Source: Streptomyces flaveus (GTDB lineage: Bacteria > Actinomycetota > Actinomycetes > Streptomycetales > Streptomycetaceae). Taken from it: 58,220 bases of DNA. The stretch spans positions 248,950 through 307,169 of the forward strand of contig NZ_BMPQ01000008.1 in NCBI RefSeq assembly GCF_014647675.1. Reading direction: 5' to 3'. The notes beneath the pieces were generated by a model. The model had not been told where the DNA came from, did no database searches, and saw nothing but the letters and a program-made list of their open reading frames with translations. Of this stretch, positions 35,591 to 43,141 are shown one piece after another. The stretch's first letter is position 1. Each line of letters starts with the position of its first letter. The translations under genes were made by a program, and so were the position numbers.

Positions 35591-36010
35591 ATGCCGGCGC
35601 AGTCCAGCGAGTCAGTGATGAACCGCTTCGTCGAGTTCATCAACACGGGCGACGAGGGTCTCGCTCGCGAGGTCATTTCTCCGGACGCGGTGTTCCACGC
35701 ACCCAGTCACCCGGAACCGCTGCGGGGGCCCGATGGGTACATGGAAGTCCTCGGGATGATGCGCAGCGCCTTCCCGGACGTCCAGTGGACGCTGGAGGAG
35801 ACGGTCACCGAAGGCGACACGGTCGCCGCGCGGTTCACCATGCGGGGAACCCACGACGGTGAATTCTTCGGGATCCCGGCGACCGGCAACAAGATCTCGG
35901 TGCAGGCCATGAACTTCTACTATCTGGCCGACGGCCGGATCGTCGGCGAACGGGGGCAGCCCGACCTCCTCGGGGTGATGCAGCAGATCGGTGCCGTACC
36001 GGCGCCATGA
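35591..36010 (+). CDS. SnoaL-like / ester cyclase family protein (NTF2 fold)
   Basis: 139 residues from the ATG at 35591 behind GGAGAGG. NTF2-fold signatures are VMNRFVEFINTGD, DAVFHAPSHPEPLRGPDGY, FPDVQWTLEETVTEGDTVAARFTMRGTH-like sequence (residues 55-90) and MNFYYLADGRIVGERGQPD. SnoaL-like proteins include polyketide cyclases, but many are small-molecule-binding proteins without a known reaction. The shared PadR operator suggests co-control with the MDR reductase. Confidence 0.88.
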   Translation: MPAQSSESVMNRFVEFINTGDEGLAREVISPDAVFHAPSHPEPLRGPDGYMEVLGMMRSAFPDVQWTLEETVTEGDTVAARFTMRGTHDGEFFGIPATGNKISVQAMNFYYLADGRIVGERGQPDLLGVMQQIGAVPAP

Positions 36011-36126
36011 ACCCAGGCGGGCTGCGTACCTTCTTTCGCGCGGAAATACCGCCGTCGGGAAGGGCCCGTACGTCGCCATGGCGGAGGGCGAAGGCACACA
36101 CGGGGATGCGGGCGCCCGGCGCGGGT

Positions 36127-36900
36127 TCACCGCAAGAGGTCGGTCTTCTTCTTCGAGTGGCCGGCGGCGGTGCCCACGGAGACAGCGTTGGCGGCGACAA
36201 TCACGGTGACGGCCAGCCACGAAGCCGCACCGAGATGCTGGTCGAGGACGAGCATGCCGATCAGCGCGGCGAACACCGGATTGACGCTCATGAAGATCCC
36301 GAAGAAGCGGGCGGGGACCCGGCGCAGCGCGAGCAGGTCGGCGAGAAACGGCACCGCGGAGGACAGCACACCGGCGGCCAGCGCGCACAGCAGGGCTCCG
36401 ACGGTGGGCTGGTGGAGCCACAGGGCAGCGGCGCCGAGGGGCAGATAGAGCAGGCCGGAGACGGCCGCGGCGGCGGCCGATCCCTGCAGCCCGGGCAGGC
36501 GCTCGCCCACGGTGCGGTTGAGCAAAATGTCACAGCCCCAGCAGACGGCGGCGATCAGGGCCAGGCCGATGCCGAGAGAGTCCGTGCTGGGCCGGGGACG
36601 GGTGAGGACCACCACGCCCGCCGCAGCGACGAGAGCACAGGCCAGATCGATACGGCGGCGGGAGCTTGCCAGCGCCACAGCAAGCGGGCCGAGGAACTCC
36701 AGGGTGACCGCAAGGCCGAGCCCGATCCGGTCGATCGCCGCATACAGCGTGAGGTTCATGGTCGCGAACACCGCGGCAAGACCCAGGACCGGCCGCCACT
36801 GCGCGGCAGTGAATGAACTCAGGTTCGGCCGGCCGGCGCACAGCAGCACCACGGCGGCCACCCACTGGCGCACCGCCACCACTCCCACCGGCCCGAGCAC
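36127..36900 (-). CDS. EamA/RhtA-type transporter, N-terminus disrupted
   Basis: 257 residues from the GTG at 36900, with nine predicted membrane helices and two EamA repeats (GPLAVALASSRR and LLNRTVGERLPG... to MLVLDQHLGAASWLAV). RhtA-like exporters of amino acids normally have ten helices and about 290-300 residues. Upstream, in the same frame, the expected first helix continues (LVGASIAALAFPVLGP) but is cut by a TAG. A different frame carries an ATG at 36973 and a plausible beginning (MGEQDTSIKTTVA). A 2-base loss near 36935 would explain this, so the gene may be a pseudogene or hold a sequencing error. Confidence 0.75.
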   Translation of the reverse strand: MLGPVGVVAVRQWVAAVVLLCAGRPNLSSFTAAQWRPVLGLAAVFATMNLTLYAAIDRIGLGLAVTLEFLGPLAVALASSRRRIDLACALVAAAGVVVLTRPRPSTDSLGIGLALIAAVCWGCDILLNRTVGERLPGLQGSAAAAAVSGLLYLPLGAAALWLHQPTVGALLCALAAGVLSSAVPFLADLLALRRVPARFFGIFMSVNPVFAALIGMLVLDQHLGAASWLAVTVIVAANAVSVGTAAGHSKKKTDLLR

Positions 36901-37207
36901 CGGGAAGGCGAGCGCGGCGATTGATGCTCCGACCAGCTACGGTCGTCTTGATGCTGGTGTCCTGCTCGCCCATGACCCCGCATTCTGCACGTACAGGACA
37001 CACACGGTGACAACTCAGCTGCGAACACGCAAGTGGTGCCAACAAGCTCACGCATTCGGTGACAGATACCGCTGCGACCTCAACGGGGCATCGCAGGTCA
37101 GCCGACGACGTCGGTGACACCTAACGCTGAAAGTCACAGCCACTTGGCACCGGCAGGTCGTTCTTCGTTGCCAACCTGCGCCTGCTAACCCGCAGGGAGC
37201 TCACTGC

Positions 37208-37495
37208 TCAGATTCGGACCGTCAGCTTCACGGTCACGTCGTCACCTGCCGTGAGGCCCTGCGGCTTGCGCACAGCGTCCTTGAGAGGCAGCAGGTATCC
37301 GCCGTCCTTGGGGAAGAGCGACGTCCCGAAGGCAATCTCGCCGATCCGGGCCTCGACCGGGATCACGCCCCAGCCGTACGTGGCCATCGCGGCCACCTCG
37401 CGTATGTCGTCGCACTCCTCGCCCGGCACGCGGACGAAGTAGTACGGCGACGGCCCGCGCCATTCGATCACCTGGCCGGTGAAGACGAGTTCCAT
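37208..37495 (-). CDS. DUF1905 domain protein
   Basis: 95 residues from the ATG at 37495. It matches the short beta-barrel DUF1905 family: FTGQVIEWRGPSPYYFVRVP, then YGWGVIPVEARIG, the KDGGYLLPLKDAVRK stretch and GDDVTVKLTVRI at the end. These small proteins have no established function. It lies 72 bp after the MFS gene in the same direction and may be its operon partner. Confidence 0.85.
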   Translation of the reverse strand: MELVFTGQVIEWRGPSPYYFVRVPGEECDDIREVAAMATYGWGVIPVEARIGEIAFGTSLFPKDGGYLLPLKDAVRKPQGLTAGDDVTVKLTVRI

Positions 37496-37567
37496 GGGGT
37501 CAGTCTTCCTGTTCGCCGGCGGCACCGGTACGAGTTCGGCCGGTTCATCCAGGCGCGTCCGGGCGCG

Positions 37568-38878
37568 TCAGTTTCCGTGGGGATGACGGGCGGGACCCGC
37601 GCCTCGCCGACCCTGATGCACCTGCCCGTGGCGGCCGTACTCGTGGCCGTACTCGTTCCGGGCCTTGCCCGTACCGGAACGCGGGCCGAGCCATGAGCCG
37701 GGGCGTACAAGGAGTGTGGTGGCTGCCACCAGGGCCGTGACCAGGAATGCGGCGCGCAGTCCGTGGCTGTCCGCGAGGGCGCCGAGTGTGGCGGGGCCGG
37801 TGATGGTGCCCAGGCCTACGAAGAGGATGGTCGCGGTGAAGCCGGTGGAGGGCTTCTCCGGGAAGGTGTAGTAACTCCAGACCGCGAGCAGCGCCGAACC
37901 GGCCATGAAGCACGGCCCGTACAGCACCGCGGAGGCGGCCACGGCGGGCAGCGAGCCCGGGGCGGTGCCGAGCAGGGCGACGGCGACGGCGAGGCCGGTG
38001 AACAGCCCGATGTGCGTGCGGCGCAGACCGTGGCGGGTGATGGCATGGCCGGTCAGCGCGCCCGCCGTACCGGCCAGCCCCATCAGGGTCCAGAACAGCG
38101 GCGCGGTGGCCGAGCCGGAGCCGGTCTCGTCGGTGATCGCCTCGATCGCGTACGCCCAGTACACGGCGCCCACCAGCCCGTACGAGACCGCCGTGAGGTA
38201 GAGCGGGACGGCGCGGCGGCGCAGGAACCAGCCCCGGCCTGCCCCTGATCCGGCTCGGTCGGCCTCGCTCCGCCCGCGTGCGCCGTGCGGCGCTGCGTGG
38301 TGCGAACCGCCGGGCAGCACCAGCGCGTTGTAGACCGTGGCGGCCAGCGCGGCCACGGCGAAGACCGACCAGGCGTGCCGCCAGTGGGAGTTACGGAGGA
38401 ACAGGGCGAGCGGTCCCGCGACGACGACGCCGAAGGCGGTGCCGGTGGCGATCACCGCCATGACGCGCTCGCGACGGTTCCGCGGGATCACACGGTCCAC
38501 CACGTCGGAGTACGGAGCCCAGACCCAGCCGGAACTCATGCCCGCCAGCACCAGACCCGTGGTGAGGGCGGCCGGATCGCGGGCGACGGTGACCAGGCCC
38601 ATGCCGGCGGTCGCGCACCCTCCGCCCATGATCACCATGGCGCGCGGGCCGAAACGGGCGACCAGCGTGCCGACCAGAAGCAGGGCCACCACGAAGCCGA
38701 TGTAGCTCGCACTGCCGATCAGACCGACCGTCGCGACGGACAAGCCGAACTCCCGGCGGAATTCGGGGAGGTAGAGGCCGTAGCCATAGCGGGCGAAGCC
38801 GAAGGTCACGCCGATGGCGCTGAGTCCGGCGAGACCGACGTGCCACTGGGGACGACCGATGATGCGTGTCATAGCCAT
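37568..38878 (-). CDS. MFS transporter (YbfB/YjiJ family)
   Basis: 436 residues, 12 predicted helices. The first helix carries the family's GVTFGFARYGYGLYLPEF motif (about residues 23-40), followed by SASYIGFVVALLLVG and a loop with RFGPRAMVI. A long Gly/Ala/Arg-rich central loop and a charged tail follow. The substrate is unknown. It is divergent from a GlxA-type regulator (70-bp gap), which probably controls it. Confidence 0.88.
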   Translation of the reverse strand: MAMTRIIGRPQWHVGLAGLSAIGVTFGFARYGYGLYLPEFRREFGLSVATVGLIGSASYIGFVVALLLVGTLVARFGPRAMVIMGGGCATAGMGLVTVARDPAALTTGLVLAGMSSGWVWAPYSDVVDRVIPRNRRERVMAVIATGTAFGVVVAGPLALFLRNSHWRHAWSVFAVAALAATVYNALVLPGGSHHAAPHGARGRSEADRAGSGAGRGWFLRRRAVPLYLTAVSYGLVGAVYWAYAIEAITDETGSGSATAPLFWTLMGLAGTAGALTGHAITRHGLRRTHIGLFTGLAVAVALLGTAPGSLPAVAASAVLYGPCFMAGSALLAVWSYYTFPEKPSTGFTATILFVGLGTITGPATLGALADSHGLRAAFLVTALVAATTLLVRPGSWLGPRSGTGKARNEYGHEYGRHGQVHQGRRGAGPARHPHGN

Positions 38879-38948
38879 ATCTCAAGCCTGTGACCTGGGG
38901 AGACGCCGAACCAGTGGCGGAAACGTCAGGAAGCACTAGATTTACGTC

Positions 38949-39971
38949 ATGGCCAAGGACAAGTACGCCGACGACAAGCAGGCAGGACCGATACGCGTTG
39001 TGGTCGCGCTCCTGGAGAAGGCCTCTCTGTTCGAGCTCTCGGTGCCCTGCGCCGTGTTCGACGAGGGTTACGAGCTGACGCTGTGCAGCACCACGCCTGG
39101 TGGCATCCAGCGGGCGCCCGGCGGGCTGAGCCTGACCGCCGAGCGAGGCGTGGACGCGTTGCGGGAGGCCGACCTCGTCGTCGTACCGGCGTGCGTGATG
39201 GGCGACGCGTACGAGCCGCCCGAGGAACTGCTCGACGAACTGCGTGCCGCGCACGCCCGAGGGGCACGGGTGGCATCGCTGTGTTCCGGGGCGTTCGTGC
39301 TGGCCGCGGCCGGACTGCTGGACGGGCGCGAGGCCGCCACGCACTGGATGTACGCGGACGAACTGCGCCGCCGCCATCCCCGCGTACGCGTCAACGAGCG
39401 GGCCCTGTACATCGATGACGGCTCCATCCTCACCAGTGCGGGTACCGCGGCCGCCATCGATCTCTGCCTGCATATCGTGCGCCACGACTACGGCTCGGCG
39501 GGGGCAGCCGAGGTCGGCCGCCGTATGGTCGTCGCCCCGCACCGGGAGGGCGACCAGTCGCAGTACGCACCGGCCCGCACGCCCCGCGTACAGACATCGG
39601 GGCAGGGACTCGCCCCGGTCCTGGACTGGGCCCTGGAGCGACTCCAACAGCCGCTGACAGTAGGGGAGTTGGCGGCACGTGCCGGAATGAGTACTCGTAC
39701 CTTCGAGCGGTACTTCGCGCGCGAGGTCGGCACCACTCCGCTGCGCTGGCTCAACCAGCAGCGGCTGGCGCGCGCTCGGGAGCTGCTGGAGACCACCGAC
39801 CTCCCGGTGGACACCGTCGCCCAACGCAGCGGACTGGGCAGCGGCGACGGCCTCCGCCAGCACTTCCACCGCGCGCTCGGCACCACCCCGGCCGCTTATC
39901 GCCGCGCCTTCCGCGTGCCGCACAGCCATGGCGAGAAATACGGCATTGCTCAACCGCCCGCATTCCATTAA
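38949..39971 (+). CDS. GlxA-type regulator (DJ-1/PfpI domain plus AraC HTH)
   Basis: 340 residues. The N-terminal DJ-1/PfpI-like domain (about 15-200) has the nucleophile-elbow Cys in VASLCSGAFVLAAAG. The C-terminal AraC double HTH (about 225-325) has LAARAGMSTRTFERYFAREVGTTP-type sequence and QRSGLGSGDGLRQHFHRALGTTP. In this group the DJ-1 part acts as a sensor rather than an amidase. Divergent from the MFS gene. A hairpin terminator follows. Confidence 0.92.
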   Translation: MAKDKYADDKQAGPIRVVVALLEKASLFELSVPCAVFDEGYELTLCSTTPGGIQRAPGGLSLTAERGVDALREADLVVVPACVMGDAYEPPEELLDELRAAHARGARVASLCSGAFVLAAAGLLDGREAATHWMYADELRRRHPRVRVNERALYIDDGSILTSAGTAAAIDLCLHIVRHDYGSAGAAEVGRRMVVAPHREGDQSQYAPARTPRVQTSGQGLAPVLDWALERLQQPLTVGELAARAGMSTRTFERYFAREVGTTPLRWLNQQRLARARELLETTDLPVDTVAQRSGLGSGDGLRQHFHRALGTTPAAYRRAFRVPHSHGEKYGIAQPPAFH

Positions 39972-40022
39972 CGTCTTCCCCGTGACTGCCGGGTCGGCCA
40001 TGGGCCAAGAGCGAGTTGGGTT

Positions 40023-40045
40023 CCCGGCCTCTGCGTGAGGCCGGG
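40023..40045 (+). terminator. terminator after the GlxA-type gene
   Basis: Arms CCCGGCCTC and GAGGCCGGG, loop TGCGT, 52 bp after the stop. Confidence 0.65.
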
Positions 40046-40180
40046 GTGGGCCAGGGGCCCGCCATTTTCTGAGTACGCGTATTGAGTACGGCGGCTGCGT
40101 CGCCACGCGTGTTTTCTTCCGTGATCCGTGATCCGCGTGCCCGTATGCCCCTTGCCGACGCTCACGCGACGTCTTCACCT

Positions 40181-40234
40181 GGTGCCGGATGCCTTTCGCC
40201 CGGTGCCGGATGTGTTCTCACCTGGTGCCGGATG
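40181..40234 (+). repeat. three spaced copies of GGTGCCGGATG
   Basis: Exact 11-mers begin at 40181, 40202 and 40224 (21-22 bp apart, two helix turns). Copies 1 and 3 are preceded by CACCT, giving the dyad CACCTGGTG. They lie 136-189 bp before the nitroreductase-hemerythrin gene. No gene is seen in the rest of this 398-bp gap. Confidence 0.75.
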
Positions 40235-40369
40235 CGCTCCGGATCACTCCGTCGAAATCCGCGCACCCTTCCGCCGTTCCTTCACCACGGTCGCGCCCCA
40301 TTCGCCGCCCGTGGTAATTCGCCCTGCCCTCATGCAGAAATTCGCAGAGTCCCGAGAAGAAAGAAGAGA

Positions 40370-41263
40370 ATGCCCAACGAATTCAACCGACAGGTCATCG
40401 AAGAGTTCCGCAGAAACGCCGGCCAGGTGGGCGGCTATTTCGAAGGAGCCCGGCTGCTCCTGCTGACCACCACGGGAGCCCGTACCGGCACCCGGCACAC
40501 CACCCCCGTCGGCTATCTCCCCGACGGCGGCGGCAGGGTCCTGGTCATCGGCTCGGCGGGCGGTGCGCCGAAGCACCCGGACTGGTTCCGCAACCTCCTC
40601 GTCCACCCTCAAGTCACCGTGGAAACAGGGGTGTTCACGTACGAGGCACGGGCCGTCGTCCTGGAGGGCGAAGAGCGCGACCGGGTCTTCGCACGGGCGG
40701 TCGAGGCCGAGCCGGGCTGGGCGGAGTACCAGGCGAAGACCGACCGCGTGATCCCCGTGGTCGCCCTGCACGAGATCCCGAGCGACGGCCCGCCGAACGT
40801 GGCCGCCTCATCGATGGGTGAGTACCTCAAGGTCATCCACGACGCGTTCCGACGCGAACTCGCCCTGATCCGCAAGGAATTCACCGACGCGGGGCCGGGC
40901 ACCACCGCCCTCGGCGCCCAGCTCCGCGTCAACTGCCTGACCTTCTGCCAGGGCCTGCACAACCACCACACCGGCGAGGATGTCGCCATGTTCCCGGCTC
41001 TCGCCGGCCGCTATCCCGAACTCGCCCCGGTCATCGACCGCCTGAGCCGGGAGCACGAGCAGATCGCCGCGCTCACAGAGGAGTTGAAGACGGTCATCGA
41101 CACCGCGGGCCCCAACACCGCGGACCCGGGGAGCGAGGGCGGCCCCGCCTCCGTACACAGGGAACTCGTACGCAAGGAAGTCGAACGCCTCACGGACGCA
41201 CTCGAAGTCCATCTGACGTACGAGGAGGAGCAGTTGATCCCCATACTCGACGCGCCGGCCTGA
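40370..41263 (+). CDS. F420-dependent nitroreductase-type domain fused to hemerythrin
   Basis: 297 residues from the ATG at 40370 (AAGAAGAG upstream; the frame is open further back but only through repeat sequence). Residues 1-140 are a split-barrel of the deazaflavin-dependent nitroreductase (DDN) family (TTTGARTGTRHTTPVGYL, GGAPKHPDWFRNLLVHP). Residues 150-297 are a hemerythrin HHE domain with iron-ligand type His/Glu (VIHDAFRRELALIRKEF, LHNHHTGEDVAMFPAL, LSREHEQIAAL, VHLTYEEEQLIPIL). DDN proteins reduce quinones or nitro compounds with F420H2. The diiron domain may sense or use oxygen or NO. Cytoplasmic. Confidence 0.9.
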   Translation: MPNEFNRQVIEEFRRNAGQVGGYFEGARLLLLTTTGARTGTRHTTPVGYLPDGGGRVLVIGSAGGAPKHPDWFRNLLVHPQVTVETGVFTYEARAVVLEGEERDRVFARAVEAEPGWAEYQAKTDRVIPVVALHEIPSDGPPNVAASSMGEYLKVIHDAFRRELALIRKEFTDAGPGTTALGAQLRVNCLTFCQGLHNHHTGEDVAMFPALAGRYPELAPVIDRLSREHEQIAALTEELKTVIDTAGPNTADPGSEGGPASVHRELVRKEVERLTDALEVHLTYEEEQLIPILDAPA

Positions 41264-41278
41264 TCACCGGATGTGAAC

Positions 41279-41527
41279 TCACTGGATCGAGGAGTCGGGC
41301 GGGGGCAGTTGGATGGTGATGTCCCGGTCCACGGATTCGACGCCGTCGACCGCCTCCAGGGCCGGGACACGGTCCTCCGCGACGGTGCCGGAGAGCGTGC
41401 CGAGGATCGGCTGCTCTCCGGTGACCGTCAGTCCGGCCTGCCGCAGGGCCTCGACCACCTCCGCGAACCGGTCGGGGTCGACCGCGAGGACGACCCCGAC
41501 CGGAGCGGACCGGTTCGACTCGCTCAC
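41279..41527 (-). CDS. small peptidase-inhibitor I9-like protein
   Basis: 82 residues. The beta-alpha-beta pattern VGVVLAVDPDRFAEVVEALRQAG / VTGEQPILGTLSGTV / VPALEAVDGVESVDRD fits the ferredoxin-like fold of subtilase propeptides and I9 inhibitors, including the LxxVxGVxSVE-type strand near the end. Its ATG overlaps the stop of the S8 protease gene by 4 bp, so translation is coupled. Likely role: chaperone or inhibitor of that protease (inference from fold and context). Homologues are sometimes mislabelled as aldolase. Confidence 0.72.
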   Translation of the reverse strand: MSESNRSAPVGVVLAVDPDRFAEVVEALRQAGLTVTGEQPILGTLSGTVAEDRVPALEAVDGVESVDRDITIQLPPPDSSIQ

Positions 41528-42867
41528 GGCGCCTGGAGCAGACCGGCGCCGACGTCCCGGGCGGGCAGCATCAGCGGGAACGCTCCGGACTTCAGGGCCG
41601 CCACGAGGTCGGCCGCGGAGGCGTTGGGGTTCGCCTGGGAGAGCAGGGCGATGACGCCCGCGACGTGCGGCGTGGCCATGCTGGTGCCGCTCATGGGCTG
41701 GTACCCGCCGCCGGGGGCAGCCGAGTGCACCTGCCAGCCGGGGGCTGCGATGTTGACCTCGCCGCCCTGGCCGTTGACGCCGCCGTTGGAGAAGAAGGCC
41801 GACGTGATCGCCTTGGTCAGCGCGGCCACCGCGAGGATGGAGGGGCAGTTGGCGGGCCGGCCGACGGGCTTGATGTCCGGCGGACGGTTGCTCTCGTTGC
41901 CCGCGGCGGCGACGATCACCGTGCCCCGCTCGAGCGCGCGCTGGGCCAGCTTCTCGTACGTCTGCGGGAACAGCTCACCCGGCTGGACGCGCGCGCCGAG
42001 GGACAGGGAGATCACCCGTGCGCCGTGGGCGACGGCCCAGGCCATGCCCGCCAGGATCTGGCCGTCGGTGCCCGTGCCCGCGTTGTTGAGCACCTTCGCC
42101 GCGAGGATCCGGGACTCGCAGGCCACGCCGTAACGGGGTCCCTGCTGCGGCTTGGCCGGGCCGGCCGCGGTGCCGATGCAGTGCGTGCCGTGACCGTTGC
42201 CGTCCACGACGCTCTCGTTGGGCACGAAGGAGGCCGTCGCCTCGATGCGGCCGGCGAAGTCCGGGTGGTCGGTGTCCACGCCGGTGTCGAGGACGGCGAT
42301 CTTCACATCGCGTCCGGTCAGGCTGGACAGGTGTGCGTGGATCGCCTGCAGGCCCCAGGTCCACCTCTGCTCGTCCCAGGCCGGGCCCTGGGCGGCGGCC
42401 ATCTCGGCCCGCGTGTGGCGCGCGACCACGTCCTCGTCGCTGCGGTAGGCCGGGTAGAACTCGGTCGGCGCCTGCTGCGGAGTGATGACCGGCGAGGCGT
42501 AGACCAGGCGCTCCGGCTCCGCCGCGATGATCGAGGGCTCCGCCTCGGCCGTGGTCACCAGCGCGTGGCGCTGCTCCGGCCGCACCTCGACGACGGCGAC
42601 GCCGAGTTCCTCGAAGTGCACCGAGACGTCGGGGCGCTCCAGGAGTTCGGCGATATTGCCGGCCTCGGTTCCTCGGACACGTTCGACGGACGCGATGTCG
42701 GCGGAGGAACGCAGTGCGTTCAGTCCGCTCTCCTGGTTGCTCTGGTCGAGCAGGATCACGTACCGGCCGGTGTACTCCGTGCCCTGGCCCATCCCGGGGC
42801 TGTTGGGCCAGCCTGGTCGGCCCGGCTGCTCGCCGAAGGCGCGTCGGTCCATGGATCCGTTCGCCAT
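41524..42867 (-). CDS. S8 family subtilisin-like serine protease
   Basis: 447 residues. The catalytic triad is in KIAVLDTGVDTDHPDF (Asp, about 186), DGNGHGTHCIGTAAG (His, about 220) and GTSMATPHVAGVIALL (Ser, about 405); the oxyanion Asn is in VAAAGNES. Residues 30-110 look like a propeptide-type domain. No signal peptide is visible, so the enzyme should be cytoplasmic unless exported otherwise, which is unusual for a subtilase. It is followed with a 4-bp overlap by a small I9-like gene. Confidence 0.93.
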   Translation of the reverse strand: MANGSMDRRAFGEQPGRPGWPNSPGMGQGTEYTGRYVILLDQSNQESGLNALRSSADIASVERVRGTEAGNIAELLERPDVSVHFEELGVAVVEVRPEQRHALVTTAEAEPSIIAAEPERLVYASPVITPQQAPTEFYPAYRSDEDVVARHTRAEMAAAQGPAWDEQRWTWGLQAIHAHLSSLTGRDVKIAVLDTGVDTDHPDFAGRIEATASFVPNESVVDGNGHGTHCIGTAAGPAKPQQGPRYGVACESRILAAKVLNNAGTGTDGQILAGMAWAVAHGARVISLSLGARVQPGELFPQTYEKLAQRALERGTVIVAAAGNESNRPPDIKPVGRPANCPSILAVAALTKAITSAFFSNGGVNGQGGEVNIAAPGWQVHSAAPGGGYQPMSGTSMATPHVAGVIALLSQANPNASAADLVAALKSGAFPLMLPARDVGAGLLQAP

Positions 42868-43141
42868 GTGGTTCTCCCGCTTTCTGTGCGCTCCCCCTGT
42901 TGCGTGGACGCGCGCCGACGCACGGACTGTCAGGCACCACGGATCGTGGGGCGCGGTTCAGCCGTGTATCAACGCGTACTGTCGTGACCTGCAAGGTTGC
43001 CCATTGCCAGGCCGTCGGCGTTGCCCCTCGTTCACGGTGGCACCGGGCACGGGGACCGGCAACTCAGGACCGCCGACGGGGGTCGCGGGGCCGGGCCGCA
43101 GGACTCGGTCGCAAAGCTCGGTCGCGGGGCTCCGAGCGGCC

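Noticed and set aside
38391..40178. 595-codon frame spanning the MFS 5' end and antisense to the GlxA-type gene
   Set aside because: It is a shadow of two convincing genes with Arg/Pro-rich composition.
40181..40234. CRISPR array
   Set aside because: Only three 11-bp units with about 10-bp gaps and no cas genes.
40082..40369. 96-codon upstream extension of the nitroreductase-hemerythrin protein
   Set aside because: It would encode the repeat region and begin with TTG without a ribosome site. The family start fits the ATG at 40370.
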